From assembly GCA_947359465.1 (NCBI GenBank), contig OX375873.1:37792437-37856436 (forward strand): a stretch of DNA of 64,000 nt. Reading direction: 5' to 3'. The position numbers and the translations under genes are program-made. This DNA is from Metellina segmentata. Lineage: Eukaryota > Arthropoda > Arachnida > Araneae > Tetragnathidae. Shown in pieces: positions 46,190-58,219 of this stretch; position 1 is the first letter of the stretch, and each line of letters opens with the position of its first letter. The notes under the pieces were generated by a model. The model made no database searches and was not told where the DNA came from. It saw only the letters and a program-made list of their open reading frames with translations.

Positions 46190-47075
46190 GGTGGCGATAT
46201 CTTGTGTAGTGTTGGTTATGTATTCTGTTTTTGAGTAGTCTCGGAAATAATTTTCGACGGATGTTATTTTATTTACGCGCCTTATATAAAATAGCGAGGC
46301 GTAGTGTGCTGTTTATGGAAGTCCTTGCGTTTCGGTTATGCAAATATGACTCCTTATGTTTGTCAGTGAAACACTGCTTAAAAAAAAATGAAAGTTTTCC
46401 TTTCTGAATTCCTGAACTTGTATTCCTTGGACTTTTACGGATCTAGAAACGCCGCAGTTTCGGCATTTGGTAAAAGTGATGCGGTCGTTTCTTTACGTAT
46501 TCTGTTCTTGAGTAGTGTTGAAATTTTTTTTTTGTTTTACACGCCTTTCATAGCATTGCGAGGTGAGGTGTGATGTTTGTGGAAAGTGTTGCGTTTCGGT
46601 TATGTAAATATGACTCTTTATGTTAGTTAGTGAAACACTACTCTCAAAAAATTAAAGTTTTCAATCCTTTCTAGATTCTAAAATTTATACTTTTCTATAA
46701 TTATATGGTCCTAGAAAATTCACAGTTTTGGCTTTCGGTAAAAGTGTTGGGGTCCTTTCTTTTGGCGTTACCTTGTGGAGTGTCAGGTATGTTCTTGAGC
46801 AGTATAAGAATTTTCAAAGTCTGCTATTTTATTTACAAGCAATATATACGAATACGAGGTGTGGTGTGGCTGTTTATTGAAGCTGTTGTATTTCGGTTAT
46901 GCAAATATGACTCTTTATGTAAATCAGTCTTACACTCCTTTAAAAAAATATAAGGTTTCACTCCTTTCTAAATTCTAAATTTTTTTTTGTTTAGACTCTT
47001 ATGGGTCTTGAAACTATACAGTTTTGGCTTTCAGCGAAAGTGGTGCGGTCCTTACATATAGCAATGTTGTGTGTC
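46190..47075 (+). repeat. Degenerate ~260-300-bp tandem repeat, 3+ copies
   Basis: The marker TTTCGGTTATGCAAATATGAC occurs near 46330, 46594 and 46891 (second copy GTAAAT), spaced about 264 and 297 bp. Each unit also holds CTTGAGTAGT or similar, TTATTTACxxGC, and CAGTTTxGGCxTTxxG upstream. A fourth, partial unit ends near 47075. Confidence 0.8.
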
Positions 47076-47929
47076 TTGATTGTTAATTTAGCACATAAAC
47101 ATACTCTAAAATAAGTTTCAATATACGTTGCACTTTATATATTCACGTAAAGTAACATTTGCCAAAAATTAATCCAGAGACTGCTAAAAACTTCTTTATT
47201 TACGCCCTTTTTCAGGAGGCTTATGCACATTAGCTTTCGCTGTAAATAGCTGTATTAATATATTACTTAAACTTTTTCATTTAATCTTCAATGTGTGTTT
47301 TGTGTACTTATATTCTTGACTTGAATACGTTTTTAAATTCGATCAAGTATAGGAGTTTTCACGAAAACTCTAGAGGACAAAAACGGCCATATTTATCGGG
47401 CTTATACCATGCAAACTACAAAAGGTAATATGATTATTTGTGTTCTGATGGATGGATGATTTATGTCTGTATATAAATTTATTGGGTTTGCAGTACTGAT
47501 AAGGGAAGGTAGCGTTTTCGTGTGAACACTGAAATGGTGACACCCTATGGAGTTTGGATACCGTAACTTTAACTATTTTTGCAAAGAGAGAGGGTGTTGA
47601 AATCAGTGTTAATTTGTAGAGAGTAATAGGATCAATAATATTATTATGACATAATAGCCAAAATAAAAAAATACATATTTTTTGAGTTGTGTCGATAAGT
47701 GTTCTGGGTTGTAGAATGTGAAAGGAAGATCACCCTTCTTGAATTTTAAGCGAGAAAATGGATTCAGATTTATTACCTTCTGAAAATTTTAGACAGCTAG
47801 ATTTCAACTTAAAAGTTGATGTTTTCTGAATTTGCTCTTCAGTAAATTTGGAGATTTATGTTAAGAGCTTTCTACTTTTTCTTTCTCTCATGACACGTTT
47901 ATGATCCTGCAATTTCTTTCATCTATCCT
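47076..47929. other. Unassigned
   Basis: No gene. A perfect 8-bp hairpin, GAGTTTTC-AC-GAAAACTC, lies at 47353-47370. Confidence 0.55.
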
Positions 47930-48745
47930 TTGGGAACGCTTTACAATTTACTTCACTTTTATACTTTATTTGTAGTAGCATTTTGACTTTGTAGAATTTC
48001 TCTTCTTTCTTACCCCAAAGTTTCCTTCTGCCTTATTTAATAAAAAAAAATTTATTTTCATTCACCTTTCTACGGTAACGCAACAACTTTTCTTCGCTTC
48101 TTATATCTCTGCTTTCCATTTCATTTTGTTCTTCCGTGAGAAAGTATGAAATCTGCTTTCTTTTTTCCAACCTTCCTTAAGCAAGTGCTTTTTTGTGACA
48201 CACACTTTACAACTTTAAAAGAGTCTGACTCTTTTATTTTAATCTTTAGTCATTACTTTTCGGTAACGGTTTCATAACTTTTATTTTCGGCACTTTGTTT
48301 TAACTGACAACTTTACAAAAGCTTTATTTTCCAACTTTCTTTCAGCATGATACTTTTAAACACTTTACAGTTTTAAAACATTCTATCACACACTGTTATT
48401 TTAGAATTTCTCTTGCATTTCGGCAATGGCGTAAACTTTTCCTCTTTGTCTCTTTATGGTAACTTACAAAATTTGAACCCTATTTTTCTTCCAATTTTAT
48501 TTCACGTAGTGGTTTTTCTCACGCTTTGCAACTTTAAAACATTTTACCGCTTTTTTTATAACCTTTTAGTCCTTTCTTTTTGGCAACCTTTTTAAAACTT
48601 TTCTTATTTGACTCTTTATGGTAGCTGTCAAATTTTGAATCTTGTTTCCTTTTTCCAACTTTCATTTACCTAGTGCTTTTTAGGCACTTTACAACTTTAA
48701 AATATTTTACTATTTTTCTACCATCTTTTCGGAAGTGGTTTCATC

Positions 48746-49785
48746 ATTGAATCGGTTGTTTGAGAAACCCGAAGAGTCACTTTTTGTCGAAATCGAGTTG
48801 TCGGTAAAAATCTATTCTTCAGAGGTAGACGCATCATGTAGAAGTGAAACCCCACGAGTCAGACCATTCTACATAGAGTTGGTTCGCATAAAAGTTTTCG
48901 TTTATTCGAGAAAACCAATAAGTCAGTGACTTATGGACTTTCTAGAATAAACGAAAGTTTTCATACTTGCCAACTCTATGTAGAATGACTTGACTCGTGG
49001 TGTTTCACTTCTAAAAGATGCGTCTACCTCTAAAGAATAGATTTTTACCGAAAACTCTATTTCGAGAAAAAAGTGACTTACAGGCGGAAAGTTCCAAAGG
49101 ATGAGAAAGTCGCTTTAAAATCTCGCAGTTCATGCAGTTTTCACACTCTTTCAAACATTAGGATGTCGAAATCGCCAAACCTTTTAATGATGGCTTCTAT
49201 CACTCCCAAATGAATCAGTACATCCAAGTGGGAAAGTCCCGATCAACAAGAAAAAAATTGAAGACATAAATAAACTGATTAAATACATATCAAATGAAGA
49301 AAACATTCAATAATTCTACAAAGAGATAGTTCATAAGTGTTCTACAGGTACATCTGATTCACAGTTGCCAGGGAACTACGCTACTGAGGAATAAATTTTA
49401 TTTTACCATTTATACCACTCTTATTCATGGAACTAAATAATTTTATTTGTGTTACATATTTATTTAATGTTTCTTTCGAATGCATATTTGAGGTGTACTA
49501 AGTGTACCTTTTCTTTTTTCAGTTTAGAATGCAATTACTTTTTGCCAAAAGTATATGTATTTGAGAAACCCCATAAGTCAACTGACTTTAAAAATCCATA
49601 ATAATTTAATTATTTATCTTTTGAGAGCTCCATTGAGCACAAAGATTGTATTTAGCTCCAAATAATACATTTTATTCGAAATAATAATATAGAGGCTGTC
49701 GGTTAACGCAGAAACATTTTTTTTCTCGATTTTGCAAAAATTGTTCTCACCTGACTTATTGGGTTTCTCAAACAACGGATTCAAT
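48746..49785. mobile_element. Foldback-type transposon, ~1.04 kb
   Basis: Outer inverted repeats of 25 bp (48746-48770 and 49761-49785) match at 24 positions; each contains GTTGTTTGAGAAACCC. Right behind the left repeat comes a 302-bp hairpin. The flanks belong to the ~160-bp satellite and rejoin to one unit. A second internal TTTGAGAAACCCCATAAGTC lies at about 49560. Around 49220-49390 on the plus strand, KKKIEDINKLIKYISNEE and FYKEIVHKCSTGTSD can be read in one frame and may be the end of a lost transposase; this is unproven. No superfamily assigned. Confidence 0.75.
48776..49077. repeat. 302-bp near-perfect hairpin
   Basis: Arms 48776-48925 and 48927-49077 are reverse complements over 150 bp at roughly five of six positions, with a one-base centre at 48926 (ATAAGTCA-G-TGACTTAT). 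Shared words include TAAAAATCTATTCTT, AGAGGTAGACGCATC and CATTCTACATAGAGTTGG. A transcript would fold into one long duplex. Confidence 0.92.
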
Positions 49786-50115
49786 TTTCCTCTGTGACTA
49801 TGGTGACTGACAAAGTTCGAAACCTGTTTTTTCTTTTCTCAATTTTTCTTCACTTAGTTTTCTTATGTGACACCCATTCCAACTTTAAAACGTTTAACAA
49901 CTTTTATTTTAACTTTTAATTCTTGCTTTTCTGCAACATTTCCATGACCTTTCTTTGACTATTTATGGTAACTGAGAATTTTTTAAATTTGTTTACTTTA
50001 CCAGGTTTCCTTCACTTAGAACAATTTGCAACACTTTACAACTTTAAAAGCGTTCACAATCATTTAAGCCTTGAATTCTTTCTTTTGGTACCGATTTCAT
50101 AGTTTTTTTTTATCT

Positions 50116-52164
50116 CTTTTACAAAAACTTTACAAATATACAATTATATTTATCAGCAAATTAAATTAAGACTTCCTCATTTCTTACGAAAACAAGTTCT
50201 CAACTATTTCTCGTTTTGAGTGTTATTTCTTAAAACACTGCCTTGTTGATTATATTTTCTATCCTCTGATTGTAGAAACCTGTAACTTTGTTAAGCGTTT
50301 CCGTTACCTCTTACACGCTAAACTCATCATAATTCAACGATTTCTATTCCATCTATACTAGCCTGTCCTATTTTATCTGAGGCATATTGAGAATTGTTCG
50401 TTATTTTAAGCTACAATTGTAGATACATGTTTTCTTTCAAGAGATATCGCTTCCTTCTAAACAGGAAAGTAACTTCCATTCAAAGCAGTAAACAATTTTC
50501 CGTATCTTCCAAGTTCCTCGAAATCTAATTAGGAACAAAATCGCATTTCCATGAAGATCTAAGCATTCGCTTTCTAGATTGCACTCCACTTTGTTCGTTG
50601 CTAAATGTATGCAGACTCTCCATGAATCTTTCGTATATTATGCGTCATCTGCTGGCATGGAAATATGCTTAATATGGATGAACGCAACAGTCATTCTAGA
50701 GCTGCAGCGACCGTTTGTTTGTGATTGCATATTGATTTATTGGTTGATTGCATGGTATATCTGAATGCTGCAAATGAAGACGTGTGTGAGCCTTTAGGAA
50801 ATTCCACCGTCATCTGAGCGTCGTAGTATAGAATAATTATAATTCGAATATTTTAAATGTGAAGCACTCAATTTCTCTGAGAAAAGACGTGTGTCTCATA
50901 TTCTTGGTCGAACCAAAACTGAACAGGGTGGAAAGCATTGGAATGAAACGTCTCAAAGATTTAAATCCCTGCTTCTTTCCCACAAACAATACTTTTCTAC
51001 TTTTCTCTATTTCCCAATCACATCCTTTTTCCTATTTCTTGAAAAAATGTTCTTGATGTTATCTTTAGTTTGGAATAGCTTGGTCAAATATGGTCCTTGC
51101 TTTATAAATTACCAAAACAACGAACTCTGTTCCTTCGAAAAACGTGTTTTTACATTGAATTTTCGAAACTAAAAATACAGCAATTGAAAACATTTCAGTA
51201 CAATCACCCATTTTATAATACAATATCTAGCAGTTAAAGTATACTATCAGTTCTACATGTTTTCTGTAAGTTGTTTATTTCAAAATCATTGTAACTTGTT
51301 GAATAATTGAAGTCATTCTAATTTAAATCCATAGTTTCCAGAACAATAATGGGGTAAACAATTTCCCAGTGTTTGTTCGATTTATTTGGCTTTATAATTC
51401 GAATAATAGACATACCAGAATAAAGAATAAACTGCATATAATTTATAGAGATTGTGAACTAAATGTCTACTGCATACGTTTTTAAATTCCATGGTACTAT
51501 TTCAAGAAATTACATTTAAAAAGCATTTCAGGAAGGAAATTAAAGTAATAGCTCTTTGTACAACTCAGCAACCCGAATTATGTACCTGTCGTTTCTGGTT
51601 TCTGTCTCAACACTAATGTCCTTGAAAGGAAGTAATTCCCAGGGTTGTTTTAGCATTTATATATTACTGCACTATTAGTATTATAGATGAGGTATTTTAA
51701 TGTAGGCGCTGATGGAAAGGTGTATGAAAAATCTTTATTTTAATACATTAACTCAATGAATTTACATCAGATGTTTTCATGATTATACAGCTATAAATAA
51801 ACAAATAGTAGTAATTATGAATGCTGTACTTTTTATAATTATTTTATTATCAATTTAATATATATGTCATTTTCAAATAAGTTTTTATGGATTATTTTTT
51901 GAAAAATATGTTTTTAATTGAGTTTGTACACTTCTTTTACATCAACAAATTCCATGTTGATGTAGTCATAAAAAAACAAGAATAATGAGTCTAGACTGAA
52001 ATGAACCAATGCATCATTACTTTTAGTTTCTAATCTAAAAATTAAAAAGAGTTCAGAAAGAGCAATATAGTATGTGTAAGATCTAGGTTCATGGTATCTA
52101 AGTATCAGTAGTTCGTTTAAAATCATTTCAGGTTCGTTTGTTTATTTCACACGAGAATATAAAC
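50116..52164. other. Unassigned
   Basis: About 2 kb, AT-rich, no gene. Frames up to 93 codons (50891-51172, plus) have no motif. Confidence 0.55.
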
Positions 52165-52489
52165 ATTCAAAAAATCCAATACCAGACACTACCTATCTTT
52201 CATGAATGTTGTCAATATTTTTATTTTTATTTGAAGAACATAAGAGGGGGTTCAGATGGAATAATTTAATAAGCATGAGACCTGGGTAAAGTTTACATGT
52301 GCTTCATTAGCTCGTTTGAAATGATATTATAGGTTTATTTTTATATCAATCTACAAATATATCAAGAAAGCTATAGGCTTTCAAATAGATCTAATAATAT
52401 ATATATATATAAAATTTTGTTGATATTTATTATTTATTTATTTTTAATTTAATAATAATAAATTAATTTTAATTTCAATATTATTTTAA

Positions 52490-52542
<53 letters not shown>

Positions 52543-52990
52543 ATACCAGGGACTACATCTGACTCATGGGCTTCTGTAAGCCAATACTGGCTTCCTGACA
52601 GTGAGATTGACATTGGTGTTCATTTAAATCCTCAATACATGAACATAAGAGGTTTGCATCGTTACAAAGCATTAAAAAAATAAATGTAATGTATTAAAAA
52701 TGAAATCAGCCTTCGTCAGTATTTTAATTTTAATTTCAAGAAGATAAGAGTCCAAATGGGACAATTTAGTACTCATAAGAGCATTGTAAAATGTGCATAT
52801 TCTTCGGTAGTTTGTTTTGAAAAATCCTATTATAATTTCTGTATTGAACCCGCAAATGTAAACAAAGCAAGTATCGACATTCAAAACGATCTAATACCAA
52901 GCACTACATATCACTCACGACTGTCTTTAAACCAACAAGATTTTACTTATAATGAGATCGACTTTCGTGTTTGTTTATTCGAATCTAAGA
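52165..52990 (+). repeat. Degenerate ~350-375-bp repeat, about 3 copies
   Basis: The word CTAATACCAAGCACTACAT and its variants occur near 52167 (CCAATACCAGACACTACCT), 52541 (TTAATACCAGGGACTACAT) and 52889, spaced about 374 and 348 bp. AGAACATAAGAGGGGGTTCA at 52237 and AGAAGATAAGAGTCCAAATG at 52740 are related in the same order. A 106-codon plus-strand frame at 52756-53076 lies partly within it and is unlikely to be a gene. Confidence 0.6.
52492..52539. repeat. (TA)n microsatellite
   Basis: About 48 bases of uninterrupted TA, lying inside the degenerate repeat and flanked by other A/T-only sequence. Confidence 0.97.
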
Positions 52991-53834
52991 TCCGAACAAA
53001 GAAAACGTTCCCATTCTCCGCAAATAAACATTCGTTTGGCGATATATCGATTGAAAAGGATTTACTGTTTTGTTAGTTACAGCTCCTATCGATTTGAACT
53101 CGCATGAGGGAATCAATTCATTAAGAAGACGTTTTTCATTGGTTCCTATCATAGTTCCCATGCGGGTCACATCGATTAATTGGAATGGAGGGTGACGCCA
53201 AAACGATTGTTGTTAGTCTTTGTTTTAATTTCGCCTCAACGCTGTTAACTTCCACACAATTGTTAGAAGAAAGGGAGAGGAAATATAAAGCGCACTTCAT
53301 TTGCGTGCGTTGAGATGATCTTAATTGTTTAGTATTGTACACCTAAGATCGAGGCTTACGGTACCTTAAAGATAATCTGAATTATTAACCTATCATTGTT
53401 CTCATGCTAAGACAATTTTTTACTCGCCTTGTACAGAGTGCAATTTTTGTTTTAATTCGATAGTATAGATCCTCCCCATATTAGTGAAATATAAAACTGG
53501 TCCAAAGATGTCTGATCAAGAAAAATACAAGACAATAAATTTGGTCTTGCTATTTTGGAAGAATTAAACGTCGGTCAGGACCAAGATAAACAATCCCAGG
53601 TTACCTCGTTTATTTTGGTCTTAATGATCAGATCGGGACTGAAACCAACAATAATAGTATAGTCCACCGGCTCCGTTGAGTTGACGAGGTTCAATGGGTT
53701 GTTCACTATTGCGCGTTGTTGGATGCACAGGTTTTACTCCTCCCTTGTGTAGTTCTCTCCTGTGCTAGCAAAATTTTCCTGGTGTATGTGTCCATTTACT
53801 TAACATTGTTTGGCGCAGCATAGTCACATATGAC
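52991..53834. other. Unassigned
   Basis: Mixed composition, no gene. 53490-53640 has words in both orientations (TCTGATCA near 53511, TGATCAGA near 53628) but no clear arms. Confidence 0.5.
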
Positions 53835-54108
53835 TCTTTAGCCATAAAACCCAACCAATCATTGAGTTGAGTTGTAAGCTTTGAGACGAATTTATTCGTT
53901 GGATTAGGTTCAGGTTACATGTAACAGTACTGTCTCGCAGTCAGCGTCTTTCACACCGTCTCAGACTCAGAGTTTATCGTTCCATGTTGTAAGCCATAAC
54001 AATGATTACAAGTTGGCGAAACAAATAATATTCTACGGTGATTGCCATACATAACAACTCATCCAAAATAGATAGGCCCTTTCCCTTGCAAGCTTAACCC
54101 TTTTGTAC
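53835..54108 (+). repeat. Dispersed repeat, copy 2 of 2
   Basis: Counterpart of 39010-39275: GAGTTGAGTTGTAAGC, GTAAGCCATAACAATGATTA, CAAGTTGGCGAAACAAATAA and CCTTGCAAGCTTAACCC. The pair is diverged. Confidence 0.6.
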
Positions 54109-56934
54109 AAATATAATTCCCTAAAGTTATGCGCTTTGTCAACGGTGCATCACTATATTATGGTTTATTGTGGTAGTGATGATGGTGGACTTTTTATTCC
54201 CTAGAAATCGGTGTAGACGAGTTTTATCGGCTTATTTTTACCTTTTAATCTTTGAAACTTTTACCCTATTGACTATGTTTTCATTTTCTAAAAATACTAA
54301 CGAGCATTTTAGCTTCAAACAGTATGATTCCGGAGAACATTTCTCTGACTAAGCCACTTCTTGGGGTACAATTTGTATTTTTATAGATAAAGCAATGAAG
54401 CAAGTGCATTTTATGGCTGATGTTTTTATAACTTTTTTTAGGTGGTAGGCTCTGAAACCAAACACGATATGTACAGAATGTGCAAATAAAAACTTAAGAA
54501 ATTAATGTAAAAATAGATTGTTCTGTGTTTTATCAGTTCATGTTGTGATGTATGGAAGCGTTCGTAAATTCAACTGCAGAACTGGTGAAACAGAGGTCAA
54601 ATGAAAGATTTTCTGGATTGCACTTTTTTCAAATGATCATTTATGAAGGCGGCCTCAGTGTTGCCGACACATATCGAAAAAAGACGAATTTAGTTTCTAT
54701 TTCAGAGTTCATGTAAAATAACATTGCAAAAAAATAGACAATGCTTCTGAAATTATTATACAACATACTTAGAAGCTATAAAAAGAAGGGCTTTCTGACC
54801 GACTAAAAACGGAATAACGAGTAAATCCTTCAATAACTAAAAATAATATTATTTATTCTATTAAAATTTACAAAAATAAGAATACATCAGAAAATAGACT
54901 TAATAGCTTTGGCCTTTTGAGCGATTCATATATTGGTGGCAGTGTAACTCACCTTTGATTCCGTTTAATAATTCTATTTAATGTAAGCATCAATAGGCGG
55001 AGTTGATGAGCATCATCTGAAATATAATTGATCAAAAATAAAATATCTTAAAAGAGAACCACTTTTCAATGCAACAAAATTAGCTTCTGAAGGTAAACTT
55101 CAATTACACACTATTTTTGTAAAGATAATGCTGCATTTTCCTCCGTTAAAACCTGTTTTCGAGTTCATCCACGTTTTATTAATTACCCTGACTATTTATA
55201 AATTCATCATTGTCTTTATGTAATAAGGTATCTGAAGTATTTCAGTTGAGCTACGAACTTCCGTGAAGAGGTTTTGTAATACTTTGGAACAACAAAGCTC
55301 AAATCAAGCCCATTTAACTTGAGAGTTACAATTTCTCGAATGAATTACATAGCGGTTGATTTAGTATTACTTTTTTCCATCCGTTTGTTGCCATTTGCCA
55401 ATATTCAACATTCGTTCGGCTGAAAAAAAGAACCACCTGTAAGGGTAATTTATGTGTTATTGAAGTTTGGGTTTGGTATAAATATTGGAATAGTTACATT
55501 GATATTAAATATATAGAGGTTAATATTTAATTGAGCGGAAGTACTATGAATTGTTAGTGGCTGATTCACGTTGTTTATAATTAATATTAGAAAGGGGACC
55601 GCCAAGCAACAATCGCAGGTTCCCCATTTAATGAATGACATTCTCGAATGCTGCGAATAACAAAAGGTCTCATACAACCTGGAAAAGTGATGATGACTGC
55701 ACAGAAGTTGCCGTCAATACAGTTAAGACTCATTGTGAGTTCGATACCCACACATGAAGGACTATAATGATCACATCAAACACAAGATCAACAAATCTGG
55801 CTTTGACACATTGTGAGTTCAATGATTATCTAATCGCAATCAACAGTGACCGGATGAAAAACTCGCTTTAAAAAGGTTGATGTCCCTAGGCTCTAAGGCT
55901 CCAGAAGGAAGTATATCATTTAGGATATGCATGGAAACAAATTCAAGTTCGATTGGGGTGTTGGGTGGATCTATCATGTTGTTAGGAAGGATGAAAAAAG
56001 GACTTCACACTGGCTTTACAATTAAATGAAGTTTTATTGTACTTCAGGATAGTTGACAGTCGCTCACCGTGTTCATTTCCACACCTCATAAAAATAATTC
56101 ATGGTCGTTTAAATAATTTTTTATGACTTTTCTTTGCATAAAAATATAGTCTCAAGAGAAAGTAGATGCAAGTCATAAAGGGAAATTGCAGTTCAGCAAA
56201 AACACGGGATTGACAACAAGAAGTTTCCATCCATCAGAATAAGAATTATTCCCTAATAGACTTAACGAAGGTGGAAGTAACAACTCGAGACGGGAGTGTA
56301 GAGACCACAAATCCATGGGAGCAAATTGTCCAAAATATCGCGCAAATCTATGCTATCAAACACCAGATTACCCCATTAACGCTGGTGGGTAAGAAAATTT
56401 GTCACTCGACTTTATAATTTTTTACTTTGCCAATATATGGCGGGAGGGGTTCTATTTAGTGTATTTTTCTTTTTAAGAATCAAATTGATTAAAATGCTGC
56501 ACTAGTTGTGTATTTCCCAGATAACTTTTTCGGTGAATACGTGGTTCAAAAGCCAATGTCTCGGTTCTCATCGCTAAAGAGGCAAAAATTACTTTCATTA
56601 CTGTTTTTTATCTATTTCGTGTGCTTTATTGTACTGACATGAATCCATTGTTTATATTAATACACTAAAAAAAATCCAACGAAACATATTTTATAGATGT
56701 TAGGTAGGTGTATTTTTCATTGGCAAGTTATCTTGCCTATCGTCTGATGGGTGAAGTTCCGTACTATCGGTAGTTACTTATTACTTTAAATGTTCCTTTA
56801 CGAATTTGACTATTTATTTTAATTTGAAAGCTTAAACAGGGATAAAACTTAACTACGATCTAAATTAAAGTATTTTAGGTAAATATTTAATTTTTTTTAA
56901 ACAAAATATTTAGACCCCCCCTCTCTTTTTTTAA
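54109..56934. other. AT-rich unassigned stretch
   Basis: About 2.8 kb without a gene. CATTGTGAGTTC with CGATACC or AATGATT occurs twice near 55732 and 55809; the first resembles a tRNA B box, but no SINE body follows. Confidence 0.55.
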
Positions 56935-58219
56935 TCTCCCGATAAAGGATACTTTAGATGTGTTCGTTGCTCTCGACAGTGATTTTGAGTGAAATAGTGG
57001 CCAAAAAACTGTCAAATTTACTAATGTGGTTATCCAGTCTCCTATTGAGAGAGAGAGAGAGACGATGCTGATGCAGAGACTGAAAGAGATTCCGACAGAA
57101 GTGATGACGATCTGCAAAGAGATCTGGATTACTTGCCGTGGAGAATACTCTCCACCACATGTGAAATAAGTCGTCAATTAGACCATGAAGTGAGCAATGT
57201 AGATGATACATCATTACCAAGCATTTCTGTTACACGAAAGACACCAAAGCGAATAAAATCTGTAAGTAGAAGACCTAAAAAACTAAAGTAAAAAGAACGA
57301 AGCTGTAACACAAATCTAGAATTTTACTTCCATGTACAAACCAACTGCCATGGATTTGTGTCACAAAAGTTTAAAATTCGCATTACAGAGTCTGAGACGT
57401 TTACTTAACGATGAAATGACAGGTCACATTTTGACACAATCCCTACTTTGCCCATCTAAAAAAAATCTATTGTAAGAAATTTTGGAATATTGGGACCCCC
57501 CCCATAGGTCCAGGAAGATCTTTAGTACTGCAGAAGAATACATTCGATCAAAAAAGATATGATGGACGGGATCATTGGCTTTACAAGCCAGACCAACAGT
57601 TTCGACGATACAAAAATTGTGGTGGCAGGTTAGTCTATAAATGCCAGAAATGTCAGGTTCCTCTACATCCTGAGTGTCATAAGACTTATTTCACAGCATA
57701 GTCTAAACCAAGAGTGCAGCAAGTGTTTGAACTTTAGCGGTGATGCTCGTTCTCAGAAAAATGGGATTACCTTATATAATAGTTATTAAATTCGAATATT
57801 GAATTGGTTTTTTAAATTATATACTTGAATAAACTTCATTTGAATTTCTTTCTTAAATACTAAAAGTAATAATATGGGAAAAAAGACAAAGGCACTGGAA
57901 TTAGTGTCTGAAGGAGGTGGCTCCACGTATGTGGATCCACAACTGGTCAATATTCCTTCATATTGTTTGCTTTAATGTGTTTTTTAAATTTTGCATTGTT
58001 CTTTTTAAGAGTTATTTGTGTCTTTCTATATATGTGTAGAATATATAATATATTTACACATTTACGTGCATGCAAAAATCTTGCCAATTAGAAAATCATA
58101 AAAATAATTTTCGAAAAAATCTGAAATATTCAATACATACTTTAATTGATCTAAATAAACAAGTTATGAGATAAAAAGTTAATTTTTAAACTATTTTAAA
58201 GTCGTCTTTAATGGGTTAA
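56935..58219 (+). mobile_element. piggyBac-type element, 5' end lost, internally deleted
   Basis: The right end is CGTCTTTAATGGG followed by TTAA at 58216-58219; its complement, TTAACCCATTAAAGACG, is a typical piggyBac terminus. A GGCTCCACGTATGTGGATCC stem at about 57920 lies in the 3' non-coding part. Coding remnants on the plus strand give the N-terminal acidic part and the C-terminal zinc ribbon. The left terminus could not be found, so the start given is only where coding similarity begins. Confidence 0.7.
56958..57701 (+). pseudogene. piggyBac transposase: N-terminal and zinc-ribbon remnants
   Basis: From a GA microsatellite near 57045-57062 an open frame rich in Asp and Glu (DDADAETERDSDRSDDDLQR) runs to TAA at 57289-57291, ending in a basic stretch (TPKRIKSVSRRPKKLK). 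Then the sequence is decayed, and the last ~60 codons (to TAG 57699-57701) read YDGRDHWLYKPDQQFRRYKN followed by CGGRLVYKCQKCQVPLHPEC, a Cys/His zinc ribbon as at the end of piggyBac transposases. The catalytic domain between them, about 350-400 residues in the family, is missing. The GA repeat itself appears to have shifted the frame. Confidence 0.75.

Larger units (their letters stand above)
47930..50115 (+). repeat. T-rich ~160-bp tandem repeat, split by a foldback element
   Basis: The marker CTTTACAACTTTAAAA recurs near 48205, 48363, 48524, 48687, 49875 (decayed) and 50034: steps of 158-163 bp on each side of the insertion at 48746-49785. Units also share CGGTAACGGTTTCATAACTT and GACTCTTTATGGTAACTG. 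Edges are blurred by divergence. Confidence 0.82.

Noticed and set aside
47353..47370. Transcription terminator hairpin GAGTTTTC-AC-GAAAACTC
   Set aside because: Stem-loop terminators of this type are bacterial; here it has no gene beside it.
52756..53076. 106-codon plus-strand frame
   Set aside because: Lies partly in a degenerate repeat and overlaps a minus-strand frame; no motif.
55725..55760. tRNA-like B box GTGAGTTCGATACCC
   Set aside because: No A box at a suitable distance and no SINE body downstream.
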